Notes under the pieces: generated by a model
What the model was told of the DNA's origin: nothing
Seen by the model: the letters and a program-made list of their open reading frames with translations, nothing else
Database searches by the model: none
From: Saururus chinensis
Taxonomy: Eukaryota; Streptophyta; Magnoliopsida; Piperales; Saururaceae
Assembly (NCBI GenBank): GCA_035235625.1
Contig: CP141150.1
Coordinates: forward strand, 12,462,001-12,526,000
DNA: 64,000 bases
Reading direction: 5' to 3'
Shown: piece by piece, positions 24,883 to 34,194 of the stretch
How the letters are laid out: each line of letters opens with the position of its first letter
Numbering within the stretch: the first letter of the stretch is position 1
Program-made: the position numbers and the translations under genes

Positions 24883-25497
24883 TGATGCAAGGCTAGATTG
24901 ATTGGATGAATGTCATTTGATAAATCCGGCTATAGGCACACACAACCTTCCTCTCTCTCGCTAATTTTAATGAAAAATTCATAGAAAACAGAGGAAAAAC
25001 AAAGGAAAAGGAAATATTTTCTTCTTCTTCTTCTTCTTCTTCTTCTTCTTCTTCTTCAATATCTTATAAAAACATCGAACTTTGGCCTCTATGAAATAGC
25101 CAAGCTTTTATATAAGTCCTAATGGCATAATTATAAAAAATTGAATCCAATCACTAACTACTTTAGGACTAATAATAAAAAAATAAGGAAAATAAAACTA
25201 TACAATTCTTATCCTAGAAAAGAAAAAAGACTTAAAAGAAATCTATTTGGATTTAAATTCTTATTTAAAACTAAGTTGGAAACTATCTCGCAAACATAGC
25301 GATCGATCATTGCCTAAGTTGATCAATCACTAAATTCCCGTCTTCATTTTACATAGAGTTGCAGATAATCTTGATCGGTCATTGAGGTCGATCGATCAAT
25401 CGATAGCCAGATTGATCGCCCAATCAAAAAATTGTGTTTTTTTTCTTTTATGTGATTTTATTGCTCCATTTACTTCAATGTTAGTTGATTTACATCA
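24883..25497 (-). repeat. 5' LTR of gypsy copy B
   Basis: About 615 bp. The minus strand reads TGATGTAAATCAACTAACA at its start and TTGCATCA at its end, matching the family LTR ends. It contains the CTT microsatellite at 25,018-25,057. Confidence 0.8.
25018..25057. repeat. (CTT)n microsatellite
   Basis: About 13 uninterrupted CTT units inside the copy B LTR. Confidence 0.95.
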
Positions 25498-25559
25498 AAA
25501 TGCTAGAGGAGAAGCACAACTATGGTTCAATATATTTATGAAAGTTTGAAAGTTAAATG

Positions 25560-25930
25560 GAGCATACATTATTGATTCAGCGGTGTTCCTAAGTTGTTGC
25601 TAAAAAAATTGCAAGCGTTGCTAATAGTTTTAGCAGCGCTTTTGCCGGTGCCCCCAAAAACGCAATTAGGAATCAACAACATTTTTGCGGTGCTTTTCCT
25701 GATTGCAGCTAAATGTTAGTTGTAGTGGCGCTGAAGCTACTATTAATTGAACTGGGTAACTTATAATTGATTAGTGGCGCTTTTAAAGCACTATTGTATT
25801 TTTTTTAATTACCCACATATACATTGAGTGCCTCTTTTAAAGCACCGCTGAAGCTGTTTGTTTAAATTACTAACATATATGCAGAAGTTGTTACCTGTAG
25901 ATAAATAGCTGCATTTTTAAAAAAATGAAT
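25560..25930. mobile_element. CACTA-like fragment with short palindromic sub-repeats
   Basis: AGTTGTAGTG (ending at 25,727) resembles a CACTA-type terminus read outward. Around it are inverted words such as GCTAATAGTTTTAGC, TTTTAGCAGCGC and GGCGCTTTTAAAGCAC, similar in style to subterminal repeats of CACTA transposons. Boundaries are uncertain and no transposase is present. Confidence 0.45.
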
Positions 25931-26129
25931 AGTGATGGATTTAATAATTTAGTGACAATTTCCTCATTATAGCAATGATCGTGTTGAAATTATAAAACCT
26001 GCTTATATGACATACAATTTTAATCAAACTAAGTATTCCCTGTTATTAATCTAGAGGAATATGACACAAAGAAGCTGATGACATTCCATTAAGTTAAAAA
26101 AATTCCTAAATACATATATACTTAAATGT

Positions 26130-26201
26130 CACCCCCGGCTTGGCTGCAACAATGTTCAGCGTGGGCAGGCAGAAAGGTGGCCAAGGAGAACAAAAGAACC
26201 A
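26130..26201 (-). pseudogene. Scrap of a fourth class I chitinase gene (signal peptide and start of hevein domain)
   Basis: About 70 bp on the minus strand match the start of the intact chitinases: a stretch equivalent to [15 protein letters not shown], then AAKPGV-type codons read in another frame. Shared words include GGCAGGCAG and TTCAGCGTGGGC on the plus strand. Everything downstream in the gene is missing. The upstream block at 26,250-26,735 also matches the intact genes' promoter, so this is a truncated gene copy and not a chance match. Confidence 0.75.
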
Positions 26202-26249
26202 ATTTAATAGCTTTTCAATAAGTTTATCACTTGACAGAACTTCAATTGA

Positions 26250-26739
26250 TCTCTCGTCAGTCCATTTAATAGCTTTTGTCAGTAAATTTGTCATGTATTT
26301 CGTGTGGGTGCTATCAATACTTCTAATACAGAAGAGAAATGCATGCGTTTATTCTCAGATATGGCAAAGCAAATATATATAGTTGGGCTTTTTTTTAATT
26401 GCATATTGTTAGGCTTGAATCATCTGCTAACGACTAAATCAATGGTCCGCAGAACAATATGTAATTGCCAAACTGAATATGATCTTCGCTGTTTATGGCA
26501 ATGTGCCTAAGAGACAGCGACCCAGGTCACTGTTTGAGACCGTCAAAGAGGGCCCGGTAGGTGAACTAGATATTGTTGTCTCTTAAACGATATCTGCTAT
26601 GCGAACCCTCTGGGCCACTGCTTTTACTCATCTAGAATGAAAGGTCATACGTCTATCTGACCCATTGTACCACATGTATGTAGCACGTTAAATAAGTGTA
26701 AACTAAACGAAATTCACTGCCGCTTGCAACCTCCAAGGG
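26250..26739 (-). promoter_or_regulatory. Upstream region of the fourth chitinase locus, homologous to the intact gene promoters
   Basis: Matches the block at about 30,500-30,960 (and 60,720-61,190 inverted) in order: CTGCTAACRACTAAATCAATGG, the AATTGCCAAACTGA word, GTTTATGGC, CCACTGCTTTT and the CTAGAATG block. A MITE begins at its far end (26,740). It is relic DNA unless some nearby sequence uses it. Confidence 0.7.
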
Positions 26740-26935
26740 GGAAGCGTTTTGTATGCTCCACTCTGACAGTGAGCCGAGTATAAGGAACACTTGGGAGCCG
26801 TCAGATTTCAAGATCGGTGGTACACACGCTAGCGCACGTTAGCGTAAGTATGCGCCACCAATCTTGCAATCCAACAGCTCCAAAGCTTTCCTTATGCTCG
26901 GCTCACATTGAAGAGGGACCAAGAAAAACACTTCC
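26740..26935. mobile_element. Foldback MITE of Mutator (MULE) type with a 9-bp target duplication
   Basis: A 196-bp element whose halves are inverted copies. The ends are GGAAGCGTTTT and, reversed, GGAAGTGTTTTT, and inside GTGAGCCGAGTATAAGGAA pairs with TTCCTTATGCTCGGCTCAC. The 9-bp direct repeat CTCCAAGGG flanks it at 26,731-26,739 and 26,936-26,944. Nine-base duplications are characteristic of Mutator-like elements. No coding capacity. Confidence 0.8.
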
Positions 26936-26945
26936 CTCCAAGGGG

Positions 26946-27787
26946 TGTCCCCGTTAAGAGGTGACAAGGTAACCTGTCTCTTAGAGTACCATATCCCATC
27001 GTCAATCCCATCAAATATTACCACCTTTCACTTTGCCATGGGGATCCAATATTACTGTACAATAAATTTACTGAACAAATCCTCCCAATTAGCTCTAGGT
27101 TGGATAGAACACATGGACCTCACACTAGGGCTTACATGTTTTAACCGACCAAAACTCAATTGAGAGTATTTGTTGGGTTGAGAGTATTTTGTTGTTTAGA
27201 TTTTTGGTTGATTATCATTTTCCTTACAAATTATGTTGGGTAAATTATTTAGATTTTGTGACTCATATGGAAAAGAAATCATTTGAATTTTGTGGTCCTT
27301 TTGTTGAAGTATCACGTTCTGTATCAGTCTCAAAGTGAATGGAGTCACAGAAAATTTATCAAGCTACTTGCATTGCTCTTCAATGAAGGATTTGGCAAGC
27401 TCATAAGGCGAAAATTCTGTACCATTATCAAGGCCGGGCAGCCCCTCAAGCAGACCTTGAGTTTGTGGGTGACTATGCTGGAGAGAACATTCCCCTAAGA
27501 GTGTGCCAGCCCCAACAATCTTAACAAACTCAGTCCAATAGATATAAGTGTTAGAATATAAATTAGATTTTCTTTTCTTAACTGCTCGAATTTTTAGAAA
27601 ATTTAATTATGTTACATGGTAGAGGTAAGATAATCATGATTCTCAAAAGCTCGAGTTGTTTAGAAGGAAAAATTATTTTTTTATATATTATAATACCCTC
27701 TCATATGTAACATCAAGCAAAGAAATTATTGAAAATCATGTGATTGTACTTAGTTACCACTTATTTAAATAGTGTTATGCAAATAAT
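26946..27787. other. Unassigned DNA between the MITE and the IR2 left arm
   Basis: Contains an open frame of 71 codons at 27,283-27,498 that I do not recognise, and AT-rich sequence toward 27,787. Part of it may belong to the IR2 arm, but the partner copy runs off the window at 64,000, so this cannot be tested here. Confidence 0.4.
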
Positions 27788-28149
27788 TTTTATTTAAGTA
27801 TACAGCTTAAGTACAAGTTGAAGGATTTTTACGATTAATTCCAAATAGTCTTCGTAAGTCTTAGAGAGTCAAATAATATTTTTTATCAAGTAAAAATTAA
27901 TGCATTATATAGTCAAAGAATTTTTTTTTATATATTTTGTAGAATTTTGTTACAAAATAGGAGAAGAAAGAGATTGTTAGATATATGTTTTGTAATTAAC
28001 TTAATTTTGGTGATGAAAATTATGCTTATTCTATGTGTGTTTTTGAGTTATAATAGTTTAAATAGATTAATTGATAATATTAATGTAATATACTCAAAAT
28101 AATAGTATTTGAGTCGCAGTTAATGTTTGTCCAATCAACAAACCATTTG

Positions 28150-28272
28150 GTAAGTGTTTGTTTTCTAACAAATATTAATGACGTATAGCAGGAGGTAATT
28201 CATTCAAAATGAATTAAAATTAGTTCACTTTTAAAAACTACATAGAGCTTATTATTATGAGATGGAGGGGGT
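28150..28272 (-). mobile_element. Stowaway/Tc1-mariner-like terminus
   Basis: The minus strand reads as a decayed CTCCCTCCGTCCCATAATAA start, clearer in the partner arm at 63,505. That word is the standard end of plant Stowaway elements. The opposite end was not found. Confidence 0.5.
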
Positions 28273-28429
28273 GACCGAGTACCCCACCCACCCATGACTT
28301 AACCGTATTAGGCTAGATCTTGACTAACCATTATACATATGTGGGCTAGTCTTCGGGCCAATAAAATCAATATCTAGTCTAAAAGGAAGTCCAAATAAAC
28401 CAAACCAACACATTCAATGCGCTTCTAGA

Positions 28430-28865
28430 AAAGGTGAACCGCATGGAATTCATTGGGAAGGCTCTTGGGAGCTATCAATCCCGGGTCTTGTATAAAACTT
28501 TAGAAAAAGTTTCATTCTTCAATAATCCAGATGAAGACTTCGTAAACGACGACTTATCTCCAGTAATGAATAATGATACCGAGTCCTAGTAGCTTATATT
28601 GCAGGAACTGTGGGCAGTATTAAGCTCTTAGAAAGAGGTGGTACCAGCGCACCTAGATTGGTTTTTAGAATGCAGTTTAGATGAACTCAAATCTGGTGGT
28701 GGTGAAGATAGCTTCCCACCAGTTATTGATACCCAAAATATAAGGTGCACGCTTAGCAAGCAAAAGCTTCAGAAAGAATCGTCAATCTTGAGCGATCAAC
28801 AGCCCAGTATAGATGAAGATCTTGGGAAAAATCAGCTTCATTTTATAACAAAAGCAAAAATTTAA
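28430..28865 (+). pseudogene. Unidentified gene remnant downstream of chitinase gene 1
   Basis: The plus strand holds coding-looking stretches in shifting frames: MEFIGKALGSYQSRVLYKTL, FFNNPDEDFVNDDLSPVMNN, then an open frame of 75 codons starting MVPAHLDWFLECSLDELKSG at 28,638. Stops separate the first pieces. The partner arm (62,880-63,350, minus) has the same sequence with its own indels, including an extra block. I do not recognise the family. It lies tail-to-tail with chitinase gene 1. It could be a decayed host gene or a transposon-captured fragment. Confidence 0.4.
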
Positions 28866-29061
28866 CATATATAAAAGATGAGATGCTGCATGTACTACTA
28901 AGTAGTGTTTAAGATTATACCTTCTCTACTTATTCCAGTTTGCAAGATAAATAGCAGTAGAACCATAAATGTTTATTCTCAACAAAATGGCATTTCATAT
29001 GTAGGACATCTCTCCAAAGAGAGCAATATTATTCATTACCCCATCTGGGTAAAGTATCTTA

Positions 29062-29067
29062 TTTATT
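29062..29067 (-). terminator. Polyadenylation signal of chitinase gene 1
   Basis: AATAAA on the minus strand, about 35 bases after the stop codon. The same signal follows gene 2 at 62,685-62,690. Confidence 0.7.
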
Positions 29068-29099
29068 CATTGTATTGTAAGTGATAGTGGGGCAGCCAT

Positions 29100-30222
29100 C
29101 TAAGAGAATGGCGTTTGGTTGTAACAGTCAAGATTGGCACCATAGGAAACACCCAGGATATCACAGTATCTTTTGTAGAAACCAATTCGATCAGCAACCC
29201 TACTATCAGTTCCTTTGCCACATTCAAGCCCGCCGTTGATTATGTTTGTAACAACACCAAACCCAGGCTGCCTCCCTGCAGCGACATCAGCACTCGACGG
29301 TGTCCACTGGCCGGTCATCACATTATGGCACGATGGCTTGGGTGACTGCGGCGTCATCCAGAACCAGATGGCCGTCTTGAAGGAGATGGTGGCGTCTGTG
29401 GCCACCAAGTCAGGGTTGTTGAGGAGGTCCACGTTAATGGCTTGCCCTGCTGGCCCATAGTTATAGTTGCTGTAAACAAGGTTGCAAATTTGCAATTAGC
29501 AAAGCCATGGTTCAGTATAAGTTAATTTTCATCTTAATGAAATTACTTCTCAAAACATTTCATAATGGAAACTTACTATGAGATTTGGATGGGGCCACGG
29601 CCATAGTACTTCTTGCCTGCAGCACAAGGCCATTGTGCACTTGGGGAACAATAATCACCTGGGTTTCCTTGTTCCTGGACAAAACAATAGCCCCATGAAT
29701 ATGGGCCATCCGGTGCAGTGGGCCATCCCCCTACATACCAATGACATTAGTAGAAACATTAGGAGAGACATGAACTCGTCATGTTGAACTACTAAACAAA
29801 CCTGTGGTTTCATGAGATGTTTGAGCCAGGAAAGCTGCAAGCTCTCTTTTACGAGTGTCCGAGTCCCCAGTGGTACCAAAGCCACTGAAGAAATTGGCTG
29901 CAGCAATGAAGCCATTGTAGGTGTAGAAGTTCCTCCCAGGACATGCCGCATCATTGCGGTGCTTAAGCATGTCATTAAAGATGGCCTCGGTGATTATGGA
30001 GCCCACCCCACTGCCAGGCGTAGGCGTCGAGCCGCTGCATTGGCTCTGGCATCCATCCCCACAGTAGTCAGAGGTGGTGCCACACCAGCCGTACTGGCTG
30101 CAGCACAGCCCTCCCGGGCAGACGGCACCGCCGGCTTGGCTGCCACACTGTTCAGCGTGGGCAGGCAGTAAGGTTGCCAAAGAGAATAAAAGAACCAAAG
30201 TCCAAGCACCCATTTTTTGCAT
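29100..30222 (-). CDS. Class I endochitinase (GH19, hevein domain), gene 1
   Basis: Hydrolyses beta-1,4-linked chitin of fungal walls. The three exons are 30,222-29,802, 29,730-29,577 and 29,469-29,100, giving 314 residues; introns of 71 and 107 bp have GT/AG ends. A signal peptide ends in LLPAHA. The mature protein starts [15 protein letters not shown], a hevein domain with eight Cys and [14 protein letters not shown] short Ser/Thr/Pro hinge ([10 protein letters not shown]) follows, then the GH19 domain with catalytic Glu in SHETTGGW and in CFVQEQGN, and the NYNYG substrate motif. It ends DCYNQTPFS with no C-terminal vacuolar tail, so secretion to the apoplast is likely. The first in-frame ATG (MQKMGAW) is used; gene 2 only has the one nine bases later. 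It differs from gene 2 at about three mature residues (NF for DS, P for S). It looks intact. Confidence 0.93.
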
Positions 30223-30259
30223 AGAACCGCTTGCATGGTGGAGGAGAGGGAGGAGAGGG

Positions 30260-30970
30260 TTTAAATAGACTGAGGGAGGGAAGAAGAGGTGGTTTTCCTT
30301 TGACTAGTCTAAGATTACATGCTTTCGTGTACGTGAGTTCAGTTGAGGACCATGACAAATTGGTCATTGGAAACTAGTGAATGAGTCCATTATCTCAATA
30401 GCCGCCCCCATTTGATTTGTTTGTATGCCCTGAAGATTATATTAACCATAAACAAGTGAAATGTATGGTTCGGTTCAAGTTTATATCCACTTGATAAACA
30501 AGTCCATTTGAAGGCTTTTGTCCGTGTAGGTCATGTAATTCGTATGGCTATTCAAATTCTCTTGTACTTCTAATAGAGAGGATAAATGCGTTTGTGTTTA
30601 GTCTGTGTGGCAAAGCCAAGATACTTAGGCTTGGACTATCTGCTAACAACTAAATCAATGGCCCACAAAACAATATATAATTGCCAAACTGATATGACCT
30701 TCCCTGTTTATGGCCATTTGCCTAAGAGCCATAGAGACCCATGCCAATGTTAAACTGTCAAAGAGGACCCTGTAAATGGTGAAGTAGATTTTGTTCTCTT
30801 TAATGCATCTGCAATGCGAAGAGCCTTCTGGTCCACTGCTTTTGCTATCTAGAATGGAAGGTGATACGTCTATCACCCATAAGTACTTGTACCACTTGTA
30901 TGTTGCACATTAATTCTTTCCTGACTACCACGGTCAACTAAACAAGATTCACTACCACTTGTAACATGCA
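30260..30970 (-). promoter_or_regulatory. Promoter region of chitinase gene 1
   Basis: A TATA-like TCTATTTAAA (30,260-30,269, minus strand) lies about 40 bases before the first in-frame ATG. The next ~700 bp are conserved at all four chitinase loci in the window, most closely with 60,720-61,405. An ATG at 30,236 in good context is out of frame with the gene, but it lies about where transcription should begin, so it may not be in the mRNA. Confidence 0.65.
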
Positions 30971-31045
30971 ATACTAATTTTCACTATTTAATGTTACCAA
31001 AAAGTTGAGCTAATCGTTTTTTTTTAATGAGTTGACCTAATTACT

Positions 31046-32235
31046 TCCTCCGTCTTATATTAATAGATTTATTTAAAAAATCACTTGAAATAAAAAATAG
31101 TATTCAGTTCATACCATGGCCGCACGGTAGATCTTGAAATTGAGGTTGAAATCTAGCATAAACTCGTGCAGATTCATGCCAAATTGCCTTTTACATCTTT
31201 TTTGTACTCTTCTCGAGAGTTTGAAGTGAAATAAAAAGGTTTAAGGACTTCAACTATTTTTTAAAATAGTACTTTGACATGAAAAATATAACCAATGATC
31301 AATCGCTCTCGCTCTGGGGATTGATCAATCGATCTTGAAATAAATTAATTTTTATTTCTTGAAAAATAAAAAAATTTCAAAAAAATCCAATTAATTCCAA
31401 AAATTATTTCAAGACATTATCATTGAAATAAGAATTTTCCAATAATCATAGCTTAAAATAAAAATCAAACAATAAAACAATTAAAGTTGAACTCTCTTAG
31501 ACAAATATTCAATTAACATTCCTTCAATCTAAATGTAACCATAGATTATATTCATTTATACATTGCCTTCGATTAGTAAACTTCATTGGTATCTTATTGT
31601 TAATTTTATTTTCTTCTTTTTGACACTTTAATCCTCTTTTATCAATTTTTAAATGAAACTATCAAAGTTTTTTAACTCTTGTCTCTTTTAATTTTTAATC
31701 CACCAAATTAATTTACACTTATTCAAACTTAGAAAAATTTATTTAGATCCCAGTAAAGAAAGTTCTCATTTTTTAACTCACTTTAGCTAGAATCTATTTA
31801 CATTTTTCTCTTAAAAAGATAAAAACTCATAAAGACTATGCCCATGCATTTTTCTAAGTCATGATATTTTTCCTCATATCATTTTTGTAGAAGTTAGCCT
31901 TTTCTAAATCCTTGAAACTTGCATAATTTATTATTATTTTTTTCATTCATTTTTCTTGATGTCAAGTGGACGGTAGTTTCACAATAGCCTAAATCAACTT
32001 AAGTAAGTAGCTATTCTCCATAATCTTTATGAGGACAATTCTATTTGCTAAAAGATATTGAAATATATAAAACTTACAATTATTGAATCACATTACATGA
32101 ATTTTTCTTTCTTTTGAATTCTAAATAGAAATCTAGCTCAGGATCCTCTAATTAATTAGATAACTAAGACTCCATTAGAATCTAAATGCATAAGTCAACT
32201 CATGCCTAAGAGTTTTCATTTGATCTTCATTAATT
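31046..32235. other. AT-rich, transposon-derived DNA in the IR2 left arm
   Basis: Begins with a Stowaway-like CTTCCTCCGTCTTATATTAA at 31,046, then about 1.1 kb of AT-rich sequence with GATCAATCGATC-type words near 31,300. No gene was recognised. The whole stretch is repeated inverted at about 59,450-60,630. Confidence 0.5.
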
Positions 32236-34194
32236 TAAAACTAGTTGTGACATTTATGACTAAGCGTCGCAAATACCTAATATTAGGAAAAAATTAAACT
32301 AGTTGTGATGCTTATGTAAAAGTGTCGCAACTAAGACATTTAGTTGTGATACTTATGACTAAGTATCACAACTAATACACTTAGTTGCAATGCTTAGTTA
32401 AAAGCATAGCAAATAACTTATATTAGGAAAAAAAATTAACTACTAGTTGCAACGCTTATGACTAAGTATCACAAATACCTTTTATTTGAAAAAAATTATT
32501 TTAAATGTAATGGCTAGAATTATAATTTCTTTAGTCCCATTATGTGAGGCTGGGCTCACTCGCATCAGTGTAAGCGCTGACCCTATGGGTAGTTGAACTT
32601 CAATCTAATGACTCACATAACTCAGGGGGTAGGTAGGGAGGTTGCATGCCCCCTTGCGCTGTTAGATCTTAAAAAAATAAATTATTTTCTTTAGTCCCAT
32701 TTGTGTGAGAATAGGGTCATGCTAGTAAGCGTGTGCCTGGCCCTATGGAAAATCACTATTGGATCTAACGATACACATAACTCAAGGGCCAGTTAGGTTG
32801 CTTGATGCCTTACGCCATCCGATCTCGATCCAACGCTCTCAAAGCCCGAGATCGATTCGTTGCCTTACACATCAAAGTGAGCCTGACTTAGTGTGCTCTC
32901 GGATTTCTGTTTGATGACAAACATAACGCGGGGGATGCATAGGTTGCATGTCCCTTTCTACAATTGGAGATCAAAAAAATTAAATTAATTTTATTAGTTT
33001 CATTTGTGTGAAACTAGGCTCATGCCCCAGCTCTGTGGGCTGTTGGATTTCAAAAAAATTAAATTAATCCGACCGCCCATAAAGCATGGGCTCATGCTAA
33101 TGGCCCACAAATTGGATTGAAGATATTAATTTAATTTTTGTTTTAAATCTAACGGCCCACAAAGTTAGGTGCATGAGTACTCTTGTCTCACACAAACAAG
33201 AGTAAAGAAATTATTTAAATTTTTTTTAGATCGACAGTGTAAGGGGGCATGCAACCTACCTCCACCTTAAGTTATCTACATTATCAGATCGAAATTCAAC
33301 AACCCTACATAGCCGGGGCTTACGCAAATGGGTCTAAAACACATTTTTTTAAAAAAAATTTGACTACCCACAAAATTGGGGCATGAGCCTAGTCTCATAT
33401 AAACAGGACTTAATAAATTAATTTTAATTTTTCTCTTAACTATATATCATTTATTTCTATATTTTATAAAATATTATGTAATTTAAATAATATATATTAA
33501 ATAAAAATTAATATTTAAAATAATACTAATTGCATCATTTGTTTAAATACTTTGTAACATTTAATACTAATCATAGCAAACATGGAGAGCATTTGCAACG
33601 TTTAATACTAAACATTGATTGCAAATACTTGAAAGTATTTGCAACATTTAATATTTAACATCCTAAATACTTAGCATATTTGCAACATTTAGTATTAAAC
33701 ATCATAAATATGTAAAGTATTTATGACGTTTAATCCTAAACATCACAATTACTTAGAGTAATTTATTTTTTTCGTAATTATATATCTTGTATATATTATT
33801 TAATTTAAATAAAATATATTAAATTAAATATAATAATAGAATTTATAATTATTTACGACGTATATATGTATACGTTGCAAATAATATAGTTATTTGTGAT
33901 GTAGAGTTTTATATGTCGCAAATACTTATATTTTTATTTAATATTTTTTAGTTATATTGAATAATATTTTATTAACAACGTAAAAATATATTAGAAACTA
34001 ATAAGAAAAAAAGTAAATTAACTTATTTAGCCATGTTTGAGTTAGACTGGGCTCATACGCATCAATGCTACCCTGTGGATAGTAGAATTTCAATCCATGA
34101 CGCCCATATCTCAGGGGCAGGCAACATGTTTATTTGCGCTATCAAACTATTTACAAGGGTCACGGTGGTAAGACTACTTGCATCTTTTATAATA
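32236..34194. mobile_element. CACTA-like internal/subterminal region in the IR2 left arm
   Basis: Dense short inverted words of the type GACTAAGCGTCGCAAATAC / GTCGCAAATA alternate with AT-rich DNA, continuous with the CACTA-type material that ends at 37,207. No transposase was seen. The matching block in the right arm is 57,488-59,450. Non-autonomous, with no clear left terminus. Confidence 0.55.
32510..33420. repeat. ~160 bp repeat block in several copies and both orientations
   Basis: Copies begin near 32,527, 32,688 and 32,988 with TTTAGTCCCATT or TTTAGTTTCATT followed by a GTGTGA word, and run through CACATAACTCAGGG and GGTTGCATGCCCCCTTGCGC. A reversed copy lies at about 33,150-33,345 (GGGGGCATGCAACCTACCT) and a further relative near 34,025-34,170. 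All are embedded in the CACTA-like region and repeated in the other IR2 arm. Confidence 0.75.

Larger units (their letters stand above)
23687..25497 (-). mobile_element. Ty3/gypsy copy B (same family as copy A), 5' LTR and gag only
   Basis: On the minus strand this is an LTR (25,497 down to 24,883), a leader, and a decayed gag ending with a zinc-knuckle-like CFKCKGIGQKVADCP (around 23,800-23,860). It stops at 23,687, where copy A is inserted; a short continuation is at 11,278-11,317. It is a broken fossil older than copy A. Confidence 0.78.
27788..34194 (+). repeat. IR2 left arm of a young inverted duplication carrying chitinase gene 1
   Basis: The reverse complement of 57,488-64,000 matches this segment end to end: 27,788 pairs with the last base of the window, gene 1 with gene 2, the promoters with each other, and the transposon-derived block at 31,046-34,194 with 57,488-60,640. 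Identity is very high (73 consecutive codons identical in one upstream block, third exons identical at protein level). The outer end is set by the window edge, so the true arm is probably longer. Confidence 0.95.

Noticed and set aside
29812-30268. Open frames opposite or offset to the chitinase exons (also 61,407-61,863 and 53,768-54,010)
   Set aside because: Shadows of the GC-rich chitinase coding sequence. The true frame has a signal peptide, domains, splice sites and catalytic motifs.
30655-30876. A 73-codon open frame repeated identically at 60,799-61,020
   Set aside because: It lies within the conserved chitinase promoter block. The identity reflects the recent IR2 duplication, and the related promoters at 26,400-26,700 and 54,700-55,000 do not keep the frame.
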